Made by a program: the position numbers and the translations under genes. The notes beneath the pieces are model-generated. The model did not search any database, had not been told where the DNA came from, and saw nothing but the letters and a program-made list of their open reading frames with translations. A DNA stretch of 64,000 nt from Rosellinia necatrix (lineage: Eukaryota; Ascomycota; Sordariomycetes; Xylariales; Xylariaceae): positions 2,293,501 through 2,357,500 of the forward strand of contig JAGYVD010000008.1 in the NCBI GenBank assembly GCA_021209875.1. The letters are read 5' to 3'. Of this stretch, positions 24,453 to 34,418 are shown in pieces. Numbering within the stretch: position 1 is the stretch's first letter; each line of letters opens with the position of its first letter.

Positions 24453-25565
24453 TTACAGCTTGGCGGCGACGACACCGTTCCTCGCCTTCACTATCTCCTG
24501 CTCCACAAAGGTCCAGGCGAGCTCCCCCAACGGCTTGAAACCCTGAGCGTACCTCTGGGCTTCCGCACTGCTCGCCTGCCGCATCGCGTATCTGGCCGCA
24601 ATCCCCTGGAGAATGGCGGACGACCGGAACACGCTGAACGCCAAGGCCCAGTGCATCTCGGGCGCGGGGTCCCATCCGGCGGTCTCCTTATACCACTCGA
24701 GGATCATGTCGGGGGTGGGGAGGCCCGGCGTGGCGCCGGGCAGGAAGGCGGCGGCCTTGGGGTTGTACGCGCTCGCGGATTGGGTGTAGAAGGGCATGAG
24801 CAGGTTGGCGAGGTCCGACAGCGGGTGGCCGACGGTGCTCATCTCCCAGTCCAGGATGCCGATGACGCGCTCCTCGGCCTTGTGGAAGACCATGTTGTCG
24901 AGCTTGTAGTCGCCGTGGACCAGGGTGGCGCGGTGGCGCGGCTGGAGCTTCTTGTCGGCGAAGAAGGCCAGCATCTCGTCGAAGTGGGGGATCTGGCCGA
25001 CGGGCTCCCGGGTGTCGACGTCGACGGCCTTGGACTGGGCGGTGCAGATGGCCTTCCACGTCGCCAACTGGCGGTCGTAGAAGCCGTCGCTCTTGCCGAA
25101 GGTCTCGAGCCCGACCCCCCGGACGTCGACGCGGTGGAACCTGGCCAGCGTCTGGACGGCGGCGCGCCACAGCCCGGCCCGGCCCTCGGCGGGGATCTCG
25201 GGCAGGGCCGGGTCCTCGAAGATGCGGCCGTCCAGGAACTCCATGAGGTAGAACGGCGTGCCTATCACCGACGCGTCCTCACAGAGGCAGTACGCCTTGG
25301 GCACGGGCACGTCCGTGGGGCCGAGGGCGGCGATGATGCGGTATTCGCGCTCGACCTTGTGCGCGGCCTTGGAGAGCAGCTTTCCCGGCGGCTTCTTGCG
25401 CATGACATACCGCTTCTTGTCCGTCGCCGTCAGCTGGTATGTCGGGTTCGACTGCCCAAAGCCGAACTGCTTCACGTCCAGCGGCGCCTTGATCTCCGGT
25501 ACATGTTGGCCGAGGTACTGCTCGAGCGCCTGGACGTCGATCGGCTGTCTCACGCGTCCTGCCAT
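24453..25565 (-). CDS. ACAD10/11-type phosphotransferase (APH kinase fold), peroxisomal AKL end
   Basis: Single exon, 370 aa, starting at the ATG of MAGRVRQPID; the frame further upstream has no ATG. It is an aminoglycoside-phosphotransferase-like kinase: YVMRKKPPG (~53-61) as the nucleotide-binding lysine strand, HGDYKLDN (217-224) with catalytic Asp219 and Asn224, and ILDWEMSTVGHPLSDL with metal-binding Asp239. The RKKPPG and DWEMSTVGHP signatures are those of the kinase half of ACAD10/ACAD11. In mammals that half phosphorylates the hydroxyl of 4-hydroxyacyl-CoAs so the dehydrogenase half can process them. Here the kinase is a separate gene, divergent from an acyl-CoA dehydrogenase 755 bp away. 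The C-terminus AKL is a classical PTS1. Confidence 0.9.
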   Translation of the reverse strand: MAGRVRQPIDVQALEQYLGQHVPEIKAPLDVKQFGFGQSNPTYQLTATDKKRYVMRKKPPGKLLSKAAHKVEREYRIIAALGPTDVPVPKAYCLCEDASVIGTPFYLMEFLDGRIFEDPALPEIPAEGRAGLWRAAVQTLARFHRVDVRGVGLETFGKSDGFYDRQLATWKAICTAQSKAVDVDTREPVGQIPHFDEMLAFFADKKLQPRHRATLVHGDYKLDNMVFHKAEERVIGILDWEMSTVGHPLSDLANLLMPFYTQSASAYNPKAAAFLPGATPGLPTPDMILEWYKETAGWDPAPEMHWALAFSVFRSSAILQGIAARYAMRQASSAEAQRYAQGFKPLGELAWTFVEQEIVKARNGVVAAKL

Positions 25566-26320
25566 ATTGCCGGGGGCGTGGCCGCACGTCGAGGTGTGTT
25601 CACGTGAAGATGATAATCTTCGTCTTGAAACTAACAATTTGGTTATGTGTGGTATGTAGACTGTTGAGATGAGAGAAATTATGTGTTGTCACGTCTCGAA
25701 TTGTCCAATCGAAGGAGCGAAGACGGTCTCAAAAATAGCCCCTGTTCATGTGTTAGAGCCGAGGCACGTTTGTATAGTCGGTACTTACTTAGTTATTGTA
25801 GAGGCTGGTCTCGGTCTCTCCGTGCCCCATAACACTTGCTTAACTCCAGGTACTAACCTACCTAACATTAGTGTACATTCTCCTGTAAGTAGGGTATATA
25901 GTTACCTAAGCACCTAATTGAATGCGGGGCACCCCACTGTACACCACCCCGCCTTACTCCGGGTTGATGTTGGCCGGGGGTGAGGGCGGGCGACGGGGGT
26001 TGGAGATGTGACGGTACGGGGGGTACGGGGTACGGTATGTGCGCAGTTGGAGGTCTTTCAAATACAGGGGATGGAGTATTATGTATTTTGAGGGATGTGG
26101 CATCAAACTTATACCTTCCATATCAAGTCGCAATATTTCATGTTGTGACACACGCCTATCTATTATTACTCTACCTATAAGCATTAATGCTGCTGTCTGT
26201 CGCTTGCAGTTGCAGCATTCATTTAGTTGGTTCACTATGCTGATCACAGTCTCAATAAGTTAATTTGCATACGAGGGGTCCAATTGAATTTGACTTGAAT
26301 TTCATCTTATCGAGGTCGTA
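25566..26320. promoter_or_regulatory. shared bidirectional promoter region of the kinase/dehydrogenase pair
   Basis: A 755-bp region separates two divergent start codons. No other gene fits inside it, so elements here could co-regulate both. A CACGTGAA motif lies near 25599, and a GGGGTACGG repeat lies near 26015-26035. The specific control sites are not identifiable by eye. Confidence 0.4.
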
Positions 26321-27712
26321 ATGAACTTCGAGCTTCCCGCCGATCTACAAGAGTACATCGCAAAGCTAGACAAGTTCATCGAGACCCAGATCCTACCCCT
26401 GCAGCACAAGGACGACAACAACCGGTTCTTCGACCACCGCCGCGAGCCGTCGCGGACGCAATGGGACAACGGCGGGCTGCCGGCGCCCGAGTGGGAGGCG
26501 CTGCTCGCGCAGGCCCGTAGGCTCGCGGACGACGCGGGGTTCCTCCGGTTCCCGCTGCCGCGCGAGTACGGCGGCGGCGGGCACGCGGACACGAACCTGT
26601 GGATGTGCGCGCTGCGGCACCACATGGCCGCGCACCCGGCGTACGGCGGCGGCGTGGGGCTCGCCAACGACCTGCAGAGCGAGCACAGCGTCGTGGGCAA
26701 CTTCCCGGACGTGCTGATGCTGCGGCACTGGGGGACCGCCGCGCAGCGGGCCGAGCTGATCCCCGCGCGGCTCGCCGGCGCCTTCCACATGACCTTCGGC
26801 CTGACCGAGGCCGGCCACGGCAGCGACGCCACGCACATGGCGGCGCGGGCGGCCGCGTGCGCACTGCCGGGCCCGGACGGCGCCCCGGGCTACCGCATCG
26901 ACGCCGAGAAGATGTGGCAGACGGGCGCCCACGCGGCGACGCACTTCCTCGTGTTCGCGCGCACCTCGGGCCGCGCGGGCTCGCCGCGCGGCATCACGGC
27001 CTTCCTCGTGCCCCGCGACACCCCCGGCGTCGCCGTCGGGCCCTTCGCGTACACGCTCAACATGCCGACGGACCACGCGACCGTGCGCCTCGACGGGGCG
27101 CTGGTGCCCGCGTCCGCCGTGCTCGGCCGCGTCGGCGACGGCCTCGCCGTCGCGCAGACCTTCACGCACGAGAACCGCATCCGCCAGGCCGCGAGCTCGT
27201 GCGGCGCTGCGCGCTTCTGCGTCGCGCGCTCCGTGGCGCGGGCGCGGGCGCGCCTCGTCTTCGGCCGCCCGCTCGCCGCCAACCAGGCCGTCCAGTGGCC
27301 GCTCGTCGAGCTCGCCACCCAGGCCGAGATGCTGCGGCTGCTCGTCCTGCGCACGGCGGCGGAGATGGACGCCGTGCAGCGCGAATACGAGCACGAGGGC
27401 GACGGCGCGCGCGTGCCGCCGTGGGTCGCCATCGAGAGGCGCCTGGGACACAAGATCAGCATGTGCAACTACTACGCCAACCGCCTCGCCACGCAGGCCG
27501 CCGACAATGCCATCCAGGTCCACGGCGCCGACGGGTACAGCCGCCATCAGCCGTTCGAGCACATCTGGCGCCACTTCAGGCGGTACAGGATCACAGAGGG
27601 CAGCGAGGAGGTGCAGATGAGGAGGGTCGCCGGCTACTTGTTCGGGTATAAGAGTACCGCCGTCGACCCGGCGGCGAAGCCGGAGGCGGACGAGAGCACG
27701 CCGAAATTGTAA
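26321..27712 (+). CDS. acyl-CoA dehydrogenase (ACAD10/11-like, stand-alone), PKL end
   Basis: Single exon, 463 aa. The N-terminal helical domain (~1-130) is followed by the FAD/substrate beta domain with MTFGLTEAGHGSDATHM (~152-168) and RIDAEKMWQTGA. The C-terminal helical domain contains FGRPLAANQAVQWPLVELA, IQVHGADGYSRHQPFEHIWR and RITEGSEEVQMRRVAGY. Glu426 in ITEGSEE occupies the catalytic-base position of medium-chain enzymes. The length and the tail lacking a mitochondrial presequence fit a soluble ACAD. The last residues, TPKL, form a weaker but reported PTS1 variant, so peroxisomal location is plausible. It is divergent from the ACAD10/11-type kinase, which suggests the two act together. 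The codon use becomes extremely GC-rich after about codon 40. Confidence 0.92.
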   Translation: MNFELPADLQEYIAKLDKFIETQILPLQHKDDNNRFFDHRREPSRTQWDNGGLPAPEWEALLAQARRLADDAGFLRFPLPREYGGGGHADTNLWMCALRHHMAAHPAYGGGVGLANDLQSEHSVVGNFPDVLMLRHWGTAAQRAELIPARLAGAFHMTFGLTEAGHGSDATHMAARAAACALPGPDGAPGYRIDAEKMWQTGAHAATHFLVFARTSGRAGSPRGITAFLVPRDTPGVAVGPFAYTLNMPTDHATVRLDGALVPASAVLGRVGDGLAVAQTFTHENRIRQAASSCGAARFCVARSVARARARLVFGRPLAANQAVQWPLVELATQAEMLRLLVLRTAAEMDAVQREYEHEGDGARVPPWVAIERRLGHKISMCNYYANRLATQAADNAIQVHGADGYSRHQPFEHIWRHFRRYRITEGSEEVQMRRVAGYLFGYKSTAVDPAAKPEADESTPKL

Positions 27713-29780
27713 AAATCATGGCATAGCATGAGTATGTGACCCCGTGATATTACTATGTCCCATTGCTGTGCTTCCGCTGGCATGCGTGGTCGTATCCCTG
27801 AGCCGTGGGGCCATAATATCATACCTCGTGCATCCTAGATAGGGGTGTTCGGGGGTATATCGGATTGTGATCTTTAATGTTTTGTATTTTTGTAATTTTT
27901 ATTTTTATTTTTATTTTAAGCACACAAGAGTGAAACCTGAGGCTGTGAATACACATGAGTTATGGAGACTTGGCTAGTCGAAGGCCGTGGTTCCTATCAC
28001 TTGGATATCTGGCAGCGTATGCTTCCATCACGGGACAGGCCTGACCATATGTTACAGAGTCTCTTCTTCGCTCACAATAATTTTTATAAGTTAATCTGGT
28101 ACCTATCTCAATCACACGTTACGTTGGGTATATGCCAAAGATAGATGTGATATCTGTTTCTACTTTCGAGGCGAGCCGCGTTTGGTGAGGATGGAGCTGA
28201 CGAGCTTATTTGACGCTGCTAGAAAGACTCAACTGACATGAGATACGAGATGTATCGATGGGCCCGCTGATTCTGTCATGCCTGGGAAAACCTGGTGGAA
28301 CTGGCACTGTCGCTTGCTGTATGGGCGGGGAATGGCTTTAATCTATTGGAGTGGCGACTACGAGTAGATATTTAGTAGGGAGGTAGGTGCATTAAGAGGT
28401 CATGCACTCCGGCTTATCGTGGAGCCAGACGCACGCACTATACCGTCGGCCCGCAACTGAGTGCTGCTACCTCAAGATTCCTAAGAGACAAGGGTGTAGC
28501 GTTTCAGCTGGTGTAGTATTTATCCTGCGATCGCAGTTCCTATGATAATACACCGTAGGCGAGAGTAGGAACAGAGCAGATGATGACTCCTTCTGTGAAG
28601 GTGTGCAATACACATTATCTACATAGGAACGCGTATTAGCAGGTGATCTGGGTTTGATCAAGTTGCTTCCGAAAAGCTAGTTTCTTATTGCGTTGAATGC
28701 CGCGTGGAATAAACATATGATTTGGTAACTACAGCTCATAGCTCATTAGGTTGCGTATGTCGACTCCGCCAACCTCGCCTCAAGTTGACCAAGCGGTAAG
28801 ATTAGGCGACTACGGCCGATAGCGCTTCTTTGGAGTTCCAAACAGAAAGACTTGGGATACCTGAGCGTGTCTAAATCATTTGGGGGCAAGCACTCGTGGC
28901 GGTAGAGAGAAACGAATTATGGAGAGGAGATGTCTGAAATAGCAACAGACACCGCCAAATGAGTGCCCTGATTTGGGATGACCAGAGAATAACCACTAGG
29001 GAGCCCGATTGAGCTGAGCATGAGTCGCTTAAGGCGAAAAGTTACTGAGGGATCCAGGCGACATATCGAGACCGTGCGACCCGGGACGCGCTATTACTTA
29101 TAGCTATTATCTATCGTGTGTCTATTTGAAGCGAGACAGTACAGGCGACATAAATGAGAGAGGCGTCCTGTGAAAGCATATGATAACCGGCGGGTGATAG
29201 ACCGTCTTGATCTCGATCGGAATGTTTGCTTGAACGGGGTTACTGGAGTTCCTTGGCTGAGTGTACGGATACTGGGTTGTCTATTAGCCGTAGACGAAGT
29301 AGTGTTCTACAAGGGGTTCCTGATTGTATGTGATGGCGAATAGTTCAGTAGCCGGCTACATGGTACCAAGTTAGGCGAGTTTCCGATCAACGATGGGTTT
29401 TTTTTTTTTACTTAGCGGGCCGTTAACCCAAGAAAAATGAGCGGTTGCTCTTGGAAATTGTAAGGAATGAAATTAACTTGATAGGATGACTGGAATGGTG
29501 TTGCGATAGACAGTGTAACAGGGACCTCGGTATACGGGTACCTAAAGAATGATGATGCACCTAGGCACCTTAGCTAGATTGGTTCACCGTTAGATGCATA
29601 TAAATGCATATCTAAGGTTAGATGAACGGCTGTAGTCCAATTCAAGACCTTCCTTTATTGCATTATTTATCTAAATTGATCGTAGCCACGGAATTTGGAC
29701 CTGCGCAGACCTCAATCATCTCAATATAGACTCGCAATATCGGTCATTTCCCCCTGGTCTGATAAACGGCACAAAGGAAG
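27713..29780. other. 2-kb gene-free region
   Basis: An AT-rich run (TTTTTATTTTTATTTTTATTTT, ~27895-27918) follows the dehydrogenase gene. A T-run lies at 29398-29409. No reading frame is convincing, and the last ~100 bases are the leader of the FHA gene. Confidence 0.4.
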
Positions 29781-30710
29781 ATGGGAGCGGACACGTCGCC
29801 CGCGAGAAACACTCGCCATTCCCACGACAATTCTAACCAGCGCCACGCGCGACACGGGGAGAGCCGACCCTCCCACCACGACGACTCTGATAGGCGGGAG
29901 GGAAGCGCGAGATATCGATCCAGGGACAGATCTACAGAGAGGCGCCACCGCCGGCGGTCGAGATCGCCTAGAGATTCCCACAGGCGCCGGTCACGCTCCA
30001 GAGACCGGCGACCCGACCGACAGAGGGAACATCGAAGACACAGATCACGCGATTATGATAAACACGGCGAGAAGGGCCACCGCGGCCATCGTGCACGCGG
30101 CGATGACGACGGTTCCGATGACCAAGACAAGAGTGGCAAACAAGTCGTGAGGCGTGGCGGGCCATTGCCCTCTCAGGCTGATTCCTTCGCCCTGACGAAC
30201 GGAGAAGAGCTTCCCAAGCCTAAGGAAAAGCCGAACTACGGCAATTCGGGTACCCTTGCTGCTGCGTCAAACTCGGTCACACAGGCGGACGGTTCCACGA
30301 CCGTGCTAAAATACCACGAGCCTCCAGAGGCTAGGAAACCCCCACCGAAGGACCAATGGAAACTATTTGTTTTTAAAGGGGAGGACATCATCGACACCAT
30401 CCCGCTAAGCAACCGCAGTTGTTGGTTAGTCGGAAGAGATGTGGCTGTGGTCGATATGATAGCTGAACACCCCAGCATCAGCAAGCAGCATGCGGTGATT
30501 CAATTCCGCTATATCGAGAGGCGCAACGAGTACGGCGATAAGCTTGGCAAGGTCAAGCCGTACCTCATCGATCTCGAAAGCGCCAACGGTACTTCTCTCA
30601 ACTCAAAGAAGGCGCCCGAAAGCCGATATCTCGAGCTCCGAGATAAGGACATGATACAATTTGGCCAGAGCACTAGGGAATACGTGCTCATGCTTGCGCC
30701 AAAGGATTGA
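29781..30710 (+). CDS. PML1: FHA-domain splicing protein, SNIP1/Dawdle/Pml1 family
   Basis: Single exon, 309 aa. Residues ~30-115 are rich in Arg, Ser, Asp and His (RS/RD dipeptides), as in SNIP1. The linker PKEKPNYGNSGTLAA and LKYHEPPEARKPP are family hallmarks. The FHA domain (~193-303) holds the phosphothreonine-binding set WLVGRD (215-220), SISKQHAVI (232-240) and DLESANGTSLN (264-274). In yeast, Pml1 is part of the RES (retention and splicing) complex with Bud13 and Snu17; SNIP1/Dawdle also affect small-RNA biogenesis in animals and plants. A nuclear role in spliceosome activation is the best inference. The orthology is clear; the yeast symbol is used by analogy. Confidence 0.9.
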   Translation: MGADTSPARNTRHSHDNSNQRHARHGESRPSHHDDSDRREGSARYRSRDRSTERRHRRRSRSPRDSHRRRSRSRDRRPDRQREHRRHRSRDYDKHGEKGHRGHRARGDDDGSDDQDKSGKQVVRRGGPLPSQADSFALTNGEELPKPKEKPNYGNSGTLAAASNSVTQADGSTTVLKYHEPPEARKPPPKDQWKLFVFKGEDIIDTIPLSNRSCWLVGRDVAVVDMIAEHPSISKQHAVIQFRYIERRNEYGDKLGKVKPYLIDLESANGTSLNSKKAPESRYLELRDKDMIQFGQSTREYVLMLAPKD

Positions 30711-33700
30711 ACCCTCTCACTGCGGCTGAAGTATCGTCGCCATCATCGTGCCACGTTGAGGTTGCCTTGGCATGCACTCGCCCTACCTACCCCGATGCCT
30801 GAGAAACATTCACCCTTCATAAAGAGCTGCTAGGTGCTGTCCTCTGAGCCCGCTATGTCGGGCACACGATCCTAACGATGAAGAATGGAATGGGGTCTGG
30901 TACCTCAATCGACCGAACTTATCCACCTACCCTACTTTCCGGCCTGGCAAAGAACGAGGCTATCATCGGGATGACTCAGTGGGGCAGTGTCTCGGGCCTC
31001 GTTAGTTGGGGGATGCTATTTGCCTGGGCCAAGGTCCCTTTGTATCTGTCGCTTTAGGATACGACACATATTCTGGGGCTGTTGCTCAAGGCTAACCTTC
31101 TATGAAGCCAAACGCACACACGGTTATTGGTGGAATGGGGTAGTGGCCTTACCGCTTCGAGTCGGAGTTTTTGGGATAGTGGTTGGTATTCCTCGCGCCA
31201 ATACCCGACGATATCGGTGACACCCTATTGCGCACACCCCCTTGTCTAACATGTGATAACCGATGGGAGAGTTAGTGGTTCCTGCATGTATGCAAGATAT
31301 AACTTATACGTGGGTACCGTTCAGTTAGGGTTTGTGATGAACCGAAGGCAATGATTGGGTGAATACCCAGCCAGTTTACAATCCTACCGCACCTTGAGTA
31401 TAACACATCTTTCACCCTATGCCGGCGCCGGAACAGCCGATACACGGGGGACGAGTTGGCTATTTCGACCGGCTTCGCAGGTGAACGGCAATCGAAGGGA
31501 ATAGTTATTCTCCCGAACTAGGCATACGAGCTATAGTGAGCGTGACGAGTGTGGTGGGTGTTGGTTCACGCAATTCGCATTTGAAGCGAGGTGGGCCTCG
31601 CCCCAGTAATCGGTGGTGATATGTCACCTATATCGCACCCTAATATTATCGCAAGGGGACGAGAGCTTGACAAATTGGTCGAATCAATAAAATCACTGTA
31701 AAAATACGCACCGAAAGTCTTGGCCAAGTTCCGAGTGTCAAAGAAACAGTCAATTTCTAGGAAGGGAAGTACTGGTTTAGATGACCTGGGAACCCATGAA
31801 TAAAGGCCTTATTTACCACCCAAAACGACACAAGCGACATCCGCAATAAGATCTGACAGGAACAGCCACTGGCCGGGCTGCATCTGACCTACAGATGCTA
31901 GGATTCCCCGGCATTTCTGCCGGATTGCATGACACTACGCCGCTCATAAACGGGCGCTAGCTAGCCTTACGGACCAATGATAGTATACAAGCACCCTTTG
32001 CAGAGAAGAAGGGTCCGCAAGGGCAACAAGCGGGTACTTTTCCAATGTTGGTGTGTGGTGTGGAACGGCTTTGTGCTTTTGATGACAACAACACTGACTT
32101 GTACACATCCAGAAGACGATATTGAACATTCTCAACGATCACGCCAGCAGGGTGATGGACACGACATGCAGCAGCAGCAGCGGCAAGTCAAACTCAGCCC
32201 CATGCCGCCAGAGCAGGATCGGGTCAGCTTCATGCCGCCACTATTACTAAACAAGGCCATCTAGTCGTTATGGGAGCGGGCGTGCGTGCCCGCGGGATTC
32301 AGCTCCTTTTCAATCCAGCACCACAAGTTACAACGGCCACCCTACCATCCAGCGAAATTGGCCGCGGGGACCACGTAACAGATGAGCCGCCTGGGTTAGG
32401 CGGCGGCGCTCTGAGGCCAACGCGTGGCACTTTCCTCTACTTCCATGTTTGGATAGGCACCAGCGAATCCCACAAGGGGGCGGGTTTGATTCGACCTGGC
32501 GCTCTTGAAGCTAGTCTTAAAGGAAACACCGATAGGGAATTGTTCGCCCGGTGCCCGGCCATCAATCAACCATCGCATATCACCGCCAACTAGGCTTCGT
32601 ATGTCTCTCGGTGTCCACCTCGTATCGGCCGAAGGCCTCGAATACCAGTGCAGTAGCTTAGCGAGGTTGCTGAGTTGTAGTGGTTCATCACAGGCATCGC
32701 CTAGTCTTCACAGGGTTCCCGGTCTGGACTGGCGCGATGCGATTGGGTTGTTACGAGGGGGAGAGGGTGCAAGGGTTCAGGGACGGCAGGCTTCGGCATT
32801 TGCTACTGTACCTGATGCAGAGGTGGATTAGGGCAGGCAGGCACCCTAACGTGAACCAAATGTTATGACGTCGCGGGACAAACGGCCAAAATACACCCGG
32901 ATTAGATAATCAGCCGAGTTGCATGTATAATCAATTCCGCGAGATGTGGCCAGAAGGTGTGGCGCTGCTCGGATGAGGGTGTGAACAAACGGCAGAGGCG
33001 ACAGAGCGAACCGGCGGTGGTGTGCCTCGTGTGTGCGACGACGGCGGCAACCAAAACTGGGGACCGAGACTCCTCTATCATGGAATTTCAGGTTGGTTGT
33101 TTTAACAGGGGTTCTTTGGAGGGAGGGGAACCTTGGGGAGGCAAAGGTCAAAGGTGGGTACCCGACCAGACTCACCTTTCATGCAAGCATTGCCAAGGGT
33201 CCCCAAGGTTAATTGTCTAAAGATGGATCCAGGGCAGAAATCTAGGGCGCGGATCTGGGCGCTTGGCTTGGTTGGGTCTATCGATAGCCTCCCGTAGGTA
33301 TTCTTAGCTACCTATCTACACTAGGTAGAGGCGGCAGTTTCGCATTTGGGAGCTTAAAGATCCTACGCATGTGCATGACATGACGGGTGTTGTAAGCATA
33401 CCTACTTAGTGTAGGTACCTACCTACAAGTATGTACCCATCCCTTACCTAGGCAGGTACGTCACCTAAGTGCAGAGTAGAGCACTGTTGTTGGTACCGCA
33501 CAGGTGACCCTTGCATGCCCGGATCTTAGCCTGCAGGTGAGGGTCTTGCCGTGGCTACTGCCCTGGAATTCAGATTTTAGTGGGGTATTGCGGTTTCCCG
33601 GCTGCTATGCTTAAGCCACTTAGGGTACTAAGTAAGGGTGCTTGTGACGCTGGCTAGCCGCATCGCGTTTAGACCGCTGCCTGGGAGTGGCTCAGCTGCC

Positions 33701-34418
33701 GTGACATTCCCTCTTCCCCCCCCCCCTGTAATGGCATCACTAGGGCAGGAGAAGAGAGCAGCAGGGGGACGCAGGGTAGGATCGCCTCTCCACCCTCAAC
33801 TTCGAACCACCCCCCCGTGACAGCTCTGCTTCTTTGATGCGCATCGATCACCGCGCCGTCATACGCGTTGTCCCCTTCGCTCGATGTGACATGTTCTCTC
33901 TGCTGGCCCGGCTGTCGTTGCTTCGTGCTCGCAATTCATGACTGTCCTGTCAAGTGAATCATCCTCCTACCTCGGCCGCCCCCTTCGAGCCCTGTCTCTC
34001 GTCCCCGTCCCGTCTTGTACCGGCTCGTCCTGCATCGTCTCTCTTGTACTGTGTCGTCTATCCGCGGCCTATGGGACACTTGCTGCCTCTGCGCCCATGG
34101 AAATCCCCTCGTAGCCGCGATTCTGGTTGACTGACTCTGCCCACGTCTCCCCTCGCAATTCCTAACCCTCCGAGAGCTATCTCGCCTTGATATTACGAGC
34201 CCGTGTCTTGGGCTAACCCGCCTCTCTCGCTGCTCTGCGGTGGCTACGTCACAAGCGAGCCTGGCCCTTGTCCGTATATAAGAGTGGCGAGACCATCCTC
34301 GCAGCAACCTCCTGCTAATGCTACTTTGACTCCCGCTACTGCTACTCGCCCCCAACCTTTCGAGATCGACGTGAGCGCAAAGATCCCGGCCGTCTTTGTG
34401 TCTCCTCCACAGCTAAGC
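30711..34418. other. 3.7-kb gene-free region
   Basis: Frames at 31944-32593 and 32846-33220 show no family resemblance. The stretch 33290-33470 is dense in TACCTAGGTA-type repeats. From ~33700 the plus strand is C/T-rich, which looks like the leader of the NLR gene. The NLR frame stays open upstream to 34203 but contains no earlier ATG. Confidence 0.4.
33285..33475. repeat. TACCTACCTAGGTA-type repeat cluster
   Basis: Variants of GTAGGTA, TACCTAC, CTAGGTAG and TACCTAGG occur repeatedly in both orientations, including TAGTGTAGGTACCTACCTAC near 33408-33427. Confidence 0.75.

Noticed and set aside
24333..25607. 424-codon plus-strand frame opposite the kinase gene
   Set aside because: Antisense of a GC-rich gene with no family resemblance; the minus strand has intact kinase motifs.
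26393..27574. Long minus-strand frame (393 codons) opposite the acyl-CoA dehydrogenase
   Set aside because: It mirrors a very GC-rich gene and its residues (Arg/Ala/Val/His-rich) look like antisense translation; the plus frame carries all ACAD motifs.
34203..34418. Earlier start for the NLR protein
   Set aside because: The frame is open but has no ATG before 34419, and the region is a C/T-rich leader.
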